The translations under genes were made by a program, and so were the position numbers. From Siniperca chuatsi (lineage: Eukaryota; Chordata; Actinopteri; Centrarchiformes; Sinipercidae): 64,000 nt of DNA. The notes beneath the pieces are model-generated. The model was not told the DNA's origin and ran no database searches. It saw only the letters and a list, made by a program, of their open reading frames with translations. Below are positions 1 to 11,197 of this stretch, piece by piece (position 1 is the stretch's first letter; each line of letters begins with the position of its first letter). The stretch covers positions 22,462,001 to 22,526,000 of the forward strand of contig NC_058047.1 of the NCBI RefSeq assembly GCF_020085105.1, read 5' to 3'.

Positions 1-480
1 CCAGCTAAAATATATTTCACTGCACTCAATTTTGCCCGCTGTATACTATAAATTATATTGTGTGTTTCCTGTATAGACCTTATGCTTAATGTATATACAT
101 ATGCCTGTATGGTCATGTGATTACACTGTTATGTTCAGTGGATTTGAATGTGCTGTTCAATATTCTCTAAAGGAATATTCTATTCCTATTCATGAATGAT
201 TTGATTGTACTGATTTTTAATTAAAAGGGGAACAAATCTGAAACTGTCTCATTTCATGTATGACTGATTGATAGATAGAGTGAAGTGTACAATCATTGTT
301 ACTCAGTTACTTATCAGCATTCCAAATTCCACCCACTTGATTTAACTCTGAGGACACAAATTGAACTTTAGTCAAAGTCAAACCCATTGGATGTGGGTAA
401 ATACAACTTAAACTGATAGTCGCCTTTTTTGGGCAGGACTAGAGAGGGGAAAAAAGAAAAGAATGTGCATCTTAACTCAC
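1..480. other. Upstream flank without a gene
   Basis: AT-rich sequence with no supportable coding region, RNA gene or clear repeat. It is the 5' flank of fmo-A, and distal regulatory sites may lie here, but none can be named from sequence alone. Confidence 0.5.
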
Positions 481-488
481 CGTCTCAG

Positions 489-496
489 TATAAAAG
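489..496 (+). promoter_or_regulatory. TATA box of fmo-A
   Basis: TATAAAAG sits inside a context (GTCTCAG before it, GTC and GTGCTC after it) that is repeated almost letter for letter upstream of fmo-B at 9771. About 30 nt downstream a short exon begins that ends at a GTAAGA splice donor. Conservation between the duplicates and correct spacing to that leader exon support a real core promoter. Confidence 0.75.
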
Positions 497-518
497 TCTG
501 TGCTCAGGTGACGCTTGT

Positions 519-559
519 TCCACTTGATAGGCACAAAAAACCAACACACAAGGATCAAG
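519..559 (+). other. Non-coding 5' UTR exon 1 of fmo-A
   Basis: A short leader between the TATA box and a good donor (ATCAAG|GTAAGA, exon end 559). The matching leader of fmo-B ends with the same GATCAAG|GTAAGA. It would splice to the acceptor just 5' of the start codon exon at about 1300. The start coordinate is inferred from TATA spacing and is approximate. Confidence 0.6.
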
Positions 560-1307
560 GTAAGAAGGAGAGCTAATAACCTTGTCTTTCTGGTACATTT
601 TACTGCAGAATTCTGGTATTTTTAGTGCCATTGGTGAGTTAGTTGGTAATATTTTAGTGAGATGTGTTATGTGACCTATTCATGTGCAAATGATTGAAGT
701 GCAACATGACTGGATCAAACAAGAAAATTGACTTTTTTTCTGGTTATCAAAGGAGTGCAAAATAGTTTGTGAATGGTGAATTGTAGATAGGCTGATTTCC
801 ACATTTTGCCCTGACACAATTACAACACTAGTAATTAATAGTTTGTAAAAAAAATTAAAAAAAGAAGAGTGAAAAGATTGCACAGCACAGAGTTTATTAA
901 TCTAAACAAGGACTAAAACAGGACTAATCTAAACAAGGACTAAAACTTTATGCCGAATGCAATCATAAATATTCTCAAAGCAATTCTGTAATCAAATGCA
1001 AGTTGGGGTGAAAAGATGTTAAGATATTTGATCTACCTTCCTTGTTAAAGTCTCACTGGAGCATTTTAAACGAGCTGGGAAAGAGACAGAGCTTTACATA
1101 TTAAACATGAAAACACACAAAAAAAATGTTCACATTTACATGTAGTTCTTTTGATATAGTGCATTTCTAGTACACTTGCCTTTAGCATGAAAATACTCAG
1201 ATGACAGTGGGTGGGACTGAAAGGTACACATTTGGAATTATGTACTAAAATCTGATGACAGTGATGAGTTATAAACTACTTTTCCCTTTTGTTTATTCAG
1301 CTCCGTC

Positions 1308-4300
1308 ATGGTGCACAGAGTAGCAGTGATCGGGGCAGGGCCTTCTGGTCTGACCAGCATGAAGGCTTGTCTGGATGAGGGCATGGTGCCAACCTGCTTT
1401 GAAAGCAGTGATGACATGGGCGGACTGTGGAAGTTCAAGGCAAGTAGGGGCAAGTTGTCAAGTACTGACAACCATTTTGTGTTTATGCCCCAAGCTATTC
1501 AAGGGAAACTGGATGAGATAGAGTTTCTGTCAATCTTACCACCATTTTTCTTTTCCTATGTTTTCTGTCATTTCAAACCTCTTCTCTGCAGGAAGTGTCA
1601 GAGCCAAACAGGGCCAGTATCTACCGATCCCTAACCATCAACATCTCCAAGGAGATGATGTGCTACAGTGACTTCCCCATCCCTGCTGATTACCCCAACT
1701 ACATGCATCACTCTAAAATCCTGACATACTTCAGGATGTATGCAGAACACTTCAAACTGCTGCAATACATTCGCTTCCAGGTAACAAAATCCCCATGAGC
1801 AGAAAGGAGTACGTGGTTCATTAAACATTTTCACCATTATTTATTTCTATAGATGAGCCTGTCATTCATTTATATATTTTAGACCTCGGTGAAGAGTGTC
1901 AGACAGAGGCCAGACTTTTCTCGTACTGGTCAGTGGGAAGTGGTGACTGAGAATAGAGATGGACAGGAGGAGAGGCATGTCTTTGATGCAGTTATCTGCT
2001 GCTCCGGTCACTACACCTACCCTAACCTGCCGCTCAAAGACTTCCCCGGTAGAGACACCGTTTACATACATCTTGCCCAGGCTTGCATTAATATGAGGCT
2101 GATTTTTACATTCTATGCTAAAACAATTATAGCATTTTCACTTCTTGCTCTTAGCACAAGAGTAACACAATATAATGAGACATCATTCTGCTGTGTTCCA
2201 GGATTTGAGACATTTGAAGGAAAACATTTCCACAGCTGGGACTACAAGGGGCCTGAAGACATGTACGGGAAGAGAGTGGTGGTCATCGGCATCGGTAACT
2301 CAGGAGGAGACATCGCTGTGGAGAGCAGCAGAGTTGCAGAGCAGGTTGGGGAGTCTTTTCTGATTGCTCATGTCTTCCTTTGATACAGGTATTGATTCAA
2401 GATCATTCATGCATGTCTGAATGATGTCTGTCTCTTGCTCTTGTTCTGCAGGTGTACCTGAGCACTCGTCGCGGTGCCTGGGTCATCCGGCAGGTTTCTG
2501 ACAACGGCCTGCCAGTGGACATGAAGTACAACACGCGCTTTGTCCACATCTTGTTCCAGCTGTTGCCAATCAACATCCTCAACTGGCTTGGCGAGAAGAA
2601 ACTCAACGCCATGTATGACCACACCATGTATGCCCTCAAACCCACACACAGGTAGGTGCTGTTAGGACCACACAGATCATTACTCTGCATAAAGTCTCAC
2701 TTCCTCATATTGTTGCTGAAGTGTGCAGGGAATAAAGTCAATCACATTTAAGCATTACAACTCATGATGAAGATACGTGTGTCGAATCTGTGGATGTACA
2801 GTATTTAAATTGGAGTGTGAGTCACTCTCCCTCTGTCATTATCATCCAAATGTCTTAATCTCTCCCTTGTTATTCTCACTACCTTCTTCTGCTGCCTCAA
2901 CAGGCTCTTCAGTCAGATCCCAGTGATCAATGATGACCTGCCTTTAAAGATTCTGTCTGGGTCGGTCATTATCAAACCAAATGTGAAGGAGATCCGTGGC
3001 TCCACCGTGGTGTTTGATGATGGCAGCATTGTGGAAAAGGTCAGAAAACTTTGTTTCCAAGGATACCCCCAAGAATTTATCTTTATTTCAAGCACAATTT
3101 AAGCTTGTCTCTTCCTTTTTACAGGTGGATACGATTGTGTTCGCCACAGGTTACAGCTATGATTTTCCTTATTTGCCAAGCAATGCTGTGTACAAGTCTG
3201 GGCACCGTGTGGGTCTGTACAAGCATGTTTTTCCTCCCAACATGGAGCATCCCACTCTGGCTGTTGTGGGTTTCATCCATGCCCTTGGAGCCATCATGCC
3301 CCAGGCTGAAATGCAGGCCCGTTGGGTCACACGTGTCTTCAAAGGTGAGGCGGCATGTCCAGTTTATCACCTGCCACTAGTCTAGATACATTCCAATCAC
3401 ATCAGTCTATTTACCTCTCTGTCTTCTGTCTTTTGTTCTTCAGGATATAAAAAGCTGCCCTCAAACCACGCCATGAAAAAGGCTGTTGAGAAAGACACCA
3501 AGGATATTGACAAAAAGTAAAGCTCTCAGTATTCCTTTGCCTGATTATTTGTTGCAACCAACATTGTCCCTTCTTCTGTTATATCCCTGAGTGAATAGAT
3601 GATAATACTTGCATTTCTAAAATTGCACTGATTTTTTATTTTTTTTCGGGGAGGGGGGGCACTTGGGGGCAACGGAACAAGCTGTAAACACTAATTAATT
3701 AAATGTTAGCAGACAGTTACTGATTACATATCTAGCAGACACAAAGCAACATTAGTATTCATTTGGAGTCGTGCTTGTGGTCACTTGATTAATGTAAATC
3801 CAACATTCACTCTCCTTTAGTTGTCTGGAGTTTAGTCTCCATCAACTCCTGAGGGAGATAACAAGCTCTTTAGCTGCTAAATGTTAATATGAAACTATTG
3901 ATTCGTGTAACTTTAACAAAGCCTGTTTAAGTACTCTTTAAACCTGTTTCAGGAACTTTTAACATTTTTGGCAGCAATGAAATTCTTCAAATTAAATGAC
4001 TTTATTCATGGATAGTAAACACACCGGTCAGAGTGACAAAGAATGCTATATTTTATACTCATATTGAACTTTTCAATTCATTTTAGTGTGGAATTTCTGC
4101 ATTAATATCTGGTTTATGCTCTCCACAGTTACATTGTGTCAAAGTTGACACCCCTGCAGGTGGACTTTGTTTCCTACATGGATGACATAGCAGGAGAGAT
4201 TGGAGTCCGGCCAAGTCTCCTCCGGCTCTTCTTCACAGACTATCCATTGTTTAAGAGGATTCTGTGGGGACCTGTCACAGCCTACCAGTACCGCTTGATG

Positions 4301-4660
4301 GGACCAGGGAAATGGGAGGGAGCTCGCAGGGCAATCTTCACCCAGTTTGACCGCATGTACCAGCCCCTAAAAACCAGACAGGTCTGAAATGAACACTGTT
4401 TCTTCTTACATGACATGCTAAATGCATAACCTGTCCCTGAGTCCCAACTTATCTGAACATTAAGTACTGTACGTGTTAATTACTCAAACCTTACCACCTG
4501 TCTCTTCCAGCTGAAGGAGCAAGAGGCCTCCATCATTGGTCGCCTGATTAAGCTGAGCCTAACCGTCATGGCCGGAGGAGCTGCCGTCTACTACATCCAT
4601 GTGCGCAACCCAACCACCATCCCCACCATGCTGTCCAAGCTCCGTCCACAAACAGTCTAA
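1308..4660 (+). CDS. fmo-A: flavin-containing monooxygenase (FMO5-like), 10 coding exons
   Basis: Predicted 553-aa FAD/NADPH monooxygenase of the ER membrane. Coding exons: 1308-1439, 1592-1780, 1883-2048, 2202-2344, 2452-2651, 2904-3039, 3125-3344, 3444-3516, 4129-4381, 4511-4660 (sum 1662 nt, all phases consistent). Residues seen: FAD motif GAGPSG (9-14), Asn61 in NISKEMMC, fingerprint [11 protein letters not shown] (167-177), NADPH motif GIGNSG (192-197), FATGY (328-332), and a hydrophobic C-terminal helix from about 515 in the last exon. The ATG is preceded by a splice acceptor, as in the paralogues. Intron 1 uses a GC donor (AAG|GCAAGT). The last intron has a weak donor (CAG|GTCTGA) followed at once by an in-frame TGA, so retention would remove the membrane helix. 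Family certain; FMO5-like versus other FMO subtype not certain. A MITE lies 38 bp past the stop codon. Confidence 0.93.
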
Positions 4661-4690
4661 ACATGCTGTATTGATCAAATGATGAAAATG

Positions 4691-5258
4691 AAAAAAAACA
4701 GTGGTGGAAGAAGGACTCAGATATTTTACTTAAGTAAAAGTAGTAATACCACAATGAAAAAATACTCTGTTACAATTAAAAGTCCTGTGTTCAAAACTTT
4801 ACTTAAGTAAAAGTACATAAGTATTAGCAGCAAATTGTACTTAAAGTAACAAAAGTAAGCATACTCATTATGGAAAAAGGCCCCATTCAAAGTGTTACAT
4901 GTATTATATATTTATTATTGGAATTGTATTCCTGATTTATTTCCGTCCAAGCAGCATTTGAATATTGTCATGGTAGATTTAATTTTAACAACTGTATATA
5001 CTGTTGGGTAGTTTCATCTACAATAATCCATCATTTTATAAACTGATCATATTTTTGACGAATAAAATCTTGATATGAAAAGTAACTAGTAACTAATGCT
5101 GTCAAATAAATGTAGTGGAGTAAAAAGTACAATATTTCCCTCTGAATTGAGTGTAAAGTAGATTAAAATAGAAATACTCAAGTAAAGTACCTCAAATGTG
5201 TACTTAAATACAGTACTTGAGTAAATGTACTTAGTTACATTCCATCACTGAAAAAAAA
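4691..5258. mobile_element. hAT-type MITE with 8-bp target duplication
   Basis: The element spans 4699-5250. Its ends are CAGTGGTGGAA and the near-inverse TTCCATCACTG, and it is flanked on both sides by A8 (4691-4698 and 5251-5258). An 8-bp duplication plus CAGTG-type ends fits a non-autonomous hAT element. The interior is the ACTTAAGTAAAAGTA-rich sequence common in teleost genomes and has no ORF. It contains the first AATAAA (5061-5066) after the fmo-A stop codon. Confidence 0.8.
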
Positions 5259-6388
<1,130 letters not shown>

Positions 6389-6430
6389 GATTCATCTTAC
6401 CTTATAATGGTCTAGTAAGAAGAACCTCAT

Positions 6431-6659
6431 AGTTTTCATGTCTACTCAAGCAGACTGATTACAGTCCTACTTATATACAGTATACCAGATTAAGAAAAAA
6501 GGTGGGCATTGGACCTTTTTAGCCCATATATTATCATTTAGCACAATTATGTCTGTAGCTGCTATAAGATAATATATGGGCTAAAAAGGTCCTATGCCCC
6601 CCTTTTTACTTAATCAGTAGTAGGACTGTAGTCAGTCTGCTTGAGTAGACACGAAAACT
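6431..6659. repeat. Foldback / MITE-like inverted repeat (~229 bp)
   Basis: The left arm starts AGTTTTCATGTCTACTCAAG and the right arm ends CTTGAGTAGACACGAAAACT. Arms are about 95-100 nt, with a few mismatches and a short loop around 6535-6570, so transcripts would fold into a long hairpin. No coding potential. TA-flanked ends suggest a Tc1/mariner-type MITE, but the family is not certain. Confidence 0.7.
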
Positions 6660-7879
6660 AGGCAAATCATTATTGAGATATTATTTATTTGCTGAATTTC
6701 AAAATCACATCAGGTATTTTGGTTTGGTTTGGTATATTTGTATTTGGTTGTGTTTTGTGTATTTGCAGCGCGTTTTCTAAATGCTGCGCAAGTGTTTCCA
6801 AATGAATGACGACCTTTTCTTAATTTGTTTGTGTTTTGTCTATTTGCATGTGTTTTCTTACCGTACACCAGCCTTTGATGTATACTATTAGATTTGCACA
6901 GATCAGTAATAACATTCTGTCATTTAACATTATAAAGCATATTGAACATTTTTCAGACAAAATACATTTATAATTCAGATGTTGAGTCAAATTAATCAGA
7001 TTTTACTTAAATATTTATCACTGCAACATATTAAATTTAAACAATAAAAACAAGTTGTTAACATGGAGTGTTTTGCTGATTCTCTCATTTATAGGATTGT
7101 TCTTTGCAACTTTGCTCATTTCCAAAGCACATCAACTACTGACACATGTTTGGACAACACAAGAGCTTATTGAGGTCAGGGGTTCTTTAACCAATAGGGG
7201 AAATAATTTAAAAGGTCATTTTATATATCATTATAATGAAACTGTGAAATCATCATTCCCTAACCCATAATAATGACAATCTAATAAAATGCTGTATTAT
7301 TTTCTGTATTATTAATACACTAAACCTACAGTACTGAACATCACATTTGGTTTCACTGACAGAGACAGTAGTGGAAATTTCCATCATGCTGGGCAAAGTC
7401 TGCCCCGCTCTGTCCATTTTACTTTTCTGTCCTTGATGCATGTTTTCTCTGCCGTTATCTCACCCCTCCCTTACATGTTCCCTTAGGTCCTCTTATTAAC
7501 TATTTGTTTTCTTTGACTACACTGACCATTCTGATGTACCCTTTCCACATCTGTGCTAATAAACTTTTCTTAAAAAAATCATCATCAATTGAAATCTTAT
7601 TTTAAGTGTGCGTTGTAGAAGTTCACTGTTCACTGTGTGGGCTCACCCATAAGGGCCAATGGAAGGCTGCATGGATTGAAGTACATTCTTAGTTTCATAT
7701 TATTTTCCATGAACAAGGTTGATCTGTACTCTAGTACTGGGCACTGCAAGTTTGATAGAAATGACATCCATGACATCCTGGACAAATTCAAAGCCACGTC
7801 ATGTCATACTTAGTCAACTTCACTCAAATGATTGTGAATTTGAAAAAGTGCAGCTGTTTGTTTTCAGTTAACAAAATTG
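6660..7879. other. Intergenic, nothing recognised
   Basis: AT-rich spacer. Only short open frames without domain similarity that I can see. No supportable gene or RNA. Confidence 0.5.
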
Positions 7880-8220
7880 CTCTAGCTGCCTTTTGTTACG
7901 AACAGACAGGCAGGGGCCACCGATATGGAGACAGATGGTTTTACTGGATAACAGCCAGGTAGAACAGGTATGCTGGTATGGAGATGGGGAAGTCCGTAAG
8001 AGGGAAGACCTGCTGGAGAGGGAGATCGCTGGAGACAGGGGATAAGTATTATGCTGCGTAGCATGGGGAGTCCTAGTTACGAACGAGGTCGGACTCAGAC
8101 TGAGGTGAGTGCAGGGCTTTTATGCAGGCTGTGATTGGGAGCTAATGGGGAGCAGGAGTGTGATTGGGAGCAGGTGTTGATGATTAATGGATGGTGAAGC
8201 CTGGCGTATCCGTGACACCT
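7880..8220. repeat. GC-rich dispersed-repeat-like segment
   Basis: A G-rich, non-coding block sharply different in composition from its AT-rich flanks. It has internally repeated phrases (GATTGGGAGC occurs twice) and ends near CCGTGACACC. It resembles fragments dispersed through teleost genomes. Family not assigned. Confidence 0.4.
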
Positions 8221-8489
8221 CTCACCAAGCTGCCATAAAACAATCAGTCAATCCTCAATAAATCTCTTTAACAGATGAAAACTGCAAAATCAATCAATCA
8301 AATATAGCGGCAATTCCAGTGTTCAAGCCAACATAGACTGTTGGAAGTTTAAAGCTTTTGATCTGGACCTGGTCCAATGTGGCCTAGATGTGACAAAAGC
8401 AGTGAAATCTCCCTTTTTTGCATTTTCACAAATAGAATAAAGAAAACCAACAATTTCTAATTCAGTTTGATTTGTGTTTTGACATGCAC

Positions 8490-9000
8490 ATTTTTTGCCC
8501 TTGTAGCACCCCCTAGTGGTCTATTTGAAGGAAACTCTCAGGGCATGTTTCAGATTCGTATGTGGACATATAAGTAAGTTTGGTGATGATTGGCCCAATG
8601 GTTGTTGACTTTGGTCTATTTATGTGCTGAGCCATGCCCCTTTTGAAGTTCATTGTTCATTATCTTGAAAAGTAAATAAGATATCAACAAGTGTTACTCA
8701 ACTTTTGATGAGTTTTGACCAATGATGATCCACCAAAAATTTGGTAGCAATCAGACCTACGGTTTAGGAGGAGATGTGCATTTTTGGGCCTTAATTACAG
8801 CGCCACCATGTGGCCGATTGAGCTCAAATTTCGGTGGAAGCACATGCACATCATTCCAGTTACTCGGCCAATTTTTGTGTTTCTATCTCATTCCAGCTCA
8901 TGGTCATTTGAGCCACGGCATAAGACAAAAAATAATAATAAGACACAAACACAATAGGGTTTCAGTCCCTTCGGGGCTTGAATCCCTAATAATAGAACAA
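8490..9000. repeat. Teleost dispersed repeat (non-coding)
   Basis: Contains the AGCACCCCCTAGTGG and CAGCGCCACCATGTGG phrases and ends with a CAATAGGGTTTCAGTCCCTT-type tail and CCCTAATAAT. This architecture recurs in fish genomes. No coding capacity. Name not assigned. Confidence 0.5.
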
Positions 9001-9765
9001 ACCAGATGTGTAAGAAACCTCCCAGCCGAACACACACACACAAAAAACTGAACTACAGTCAAAGTTTTGAGTAAACACAGCTAAATTTGACATTTAGGAA
9101 CACTTTGTAGCCTACACATTGATTATTTAGTAAAGTGTGCTTATATATTTACTGAATAACTCACTAACTGATTGACTGATTGTATAGATAGGCTTGTCAG
9201 GAGAGTTACAACTACGGATTTTAGAAAATTAATACAATTTAGGAAAAATATACAGACAAAGCCAAACGAGCAACCCAACAGATGATGGTCTTCAGAATGA
9301 ATCAGCTTCATAATGGAGTGTGGACCTGAGGGATCCTAAAACAGCAGGGGGCTGTACAGTAGATTAAAACCCAGAAAAACTACAGGTGCATACACACATT
9401 TTGACACCTATAAATCACTCTGCATCTAAAGGCATATTCACAACAGCCTGCAGCGATTAGCCTACTTGGCTTTGATGGTGAAAACAGACTCTGTCCCGCA
9501 ACCGGTTTATACATTGGCTACGTTTTTGAAAAGTAAGTGAAAAGATGTGTTTTGATAGTAATTAAAAGTCCACTTAACGTTACTTACTGACGGCGGTTAA
9601 AGCAATGACTGATGACAAGGGGGTTAAAGAGGTCATAGACAGCCAAGCGCACCCAGCAAGTGATAACTTATCAAGCCATCAGAGCAAACACCGCCCCCCA
9701 GTTTAGACAGAAGATGATCTCATCCGTGTGTTTAAAAAAAAGGAAAGCGCGCCATCGGTCACTGT
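9001..9765. other. 5' flank of fmo-B, nothing further recognised
   Basis: No gene. The last ~150 bp before the TATA box contain GC-richer sequence (AAAGCGCGCCATCGG) that may hold proximal promoter sites, but none is specific enough to name. Confidence 0.4.
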
Positions 9766-9770
9766 CTCAG

Positions 9771-9778
9771 TATAAAAG
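9771..9778 (+). promoter_or_regulatory. TATA box of fmo-B
   Basis: TATAAAAG in the same context as the fmo-A box (preceded by TGTCTCAG, followed by GTC and GTGCTC). The duplication therefore included the core promoter. Confidence 0.75.
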
Positions 9779-9800
9779 TCAGTGCTCTGATGATTCTCTT

Positions 9801-9835
9801 CCTTCTTTCCAGACACGCAGAGCCAACAGATCAAG
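9801..9835 (+). other. Non-coding 5' UTR exon 1 of fmo-B
   Basis: Leader ending AGATCAAG|GTAAGA at 9835, homologous to the fmo-A leader. It splices to the acceptor at 11188-11190 (TTGCAG), seven nt 5' of the start codon. The 5' edge is inferred from TATA spacing. Confidence 0.55.
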
Positions 9836-11197
9836 GTAAGAAAGACAGCTGATGTTGTGGTTGGTATACTGCACACAACTAGTATTAGTTTTCATATTTA
9901 AGTATGTATACAATTGCAAATCATTAACCTGTAATATGACCTTGCCTTTAAACAAACTCAACACATTTTAAATCATTTTTGTTTCTTTTTTTTTTTGATT
10001 ATCTGAAATGTGCAAAAAATATATGAATGGCTAGTGTGTGAGATGTAAAGTCAGCCAATTGATTTTACATTTCTGAGCTCTGCATTGTCAGAATGGGACT
10101 GGTTTCGACATATGCACTAAAACAAATACAACATAATAGTAAAGTTCAAAAGTTAAGGGCAGATACAAAAGAAAGAGCAACAAGAGAATTCAAATAACCC
10201 ACAAAATAAACACATTTGCATTGCATTTGCACAGTTTCAATAGAGAGAAGGAAACTTTTGCTGGAAAGATGTAAGTGCAAAACTGTAAAACAATTTATAA
10301 ACCTAGACATCCAAAAAGTAAGACAAAGCACACTTGAAAAAGTAGGTTTCAACAGATACTTAAATTAGTTCACAGATTTGGCTGAGCAAAGGGTCGTTCC
10401 AAAGTTTCAGTGCTCTCACAGAAAAATCACCTTTGGTCTTGATTCGGGTTCTAGGAACTGACAAAGTTTTATGACAGAAGCTGTGATTAAGGGTCACTGA
10501 GTATACATAAGAGTTCAGTCATATATGTTGCAACCAACCATGCAGTGCATAACCTGCAACATCGTAAAACCAGTTCTTAAATTTGATGCAAGCCAGTGCA
10601 AGGATGCTGCAATGGGGGATATTTCATCTGCAGTACCTTACTTGTTCCATTTTAAAATATTTTAAATCAATTGGAGAGGAGAACAAGGTTTATAACTGAT
10701 TCTCCTCCAAAAACATCTCTCTTTAGAAGACCTTTGAATGCTTGAAAGGTGACCACAGTGGTTGCCTGCATCCATAGATTTTAGAGATGACAGAAAAATA
10801 CAAGCACTTTCATTAAAAACTTCTCAAACTCTTCCTGCAGAATAATCTTCTTCTTCACTGTCTAGCAGTAAGCGCAATATGTTCCTAACAATCACACACA
10901 GATCGAAATACAGTACATCTAAATAGGCTGCTACCTTTTTAGATTACATGACCAGTGTATGCAGGTGTAGCTAGAAGTAAAAAAAATCAGTTTTTTGTCT
11001 TCTATGAGGCAAAAGGTTTTACTATACAGTATGTGTCAATATTGTGACATCAACATACTTGTATGAACTGATAAAGAAAACCTTGAATTATCAGTGCGAT
11101 ATTTTTCCTTCTGTACCAGAGTGTACTTTATGCTGTCTTGTGTAAACCCTAATTATCACTTTCTCACTGCTTTCTTCTTTCCTGTTGCAGCTCCGTC

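Noticed and set aside
1289-1471. Antisense open frames over FMO exon 1 (also at 11164 and 19263)
   Set aside because: Reverse shadows of a strongly conserved coding exon.
4136-4387. fmo-A ending at the TGA at 4385-4387
   Set aside because: An in-phase exon at 4511-4660 encodes the expected C-terminal membrane segment, and fmo-B repeats the arrangement; kept only as a possible retained-intron isoform.
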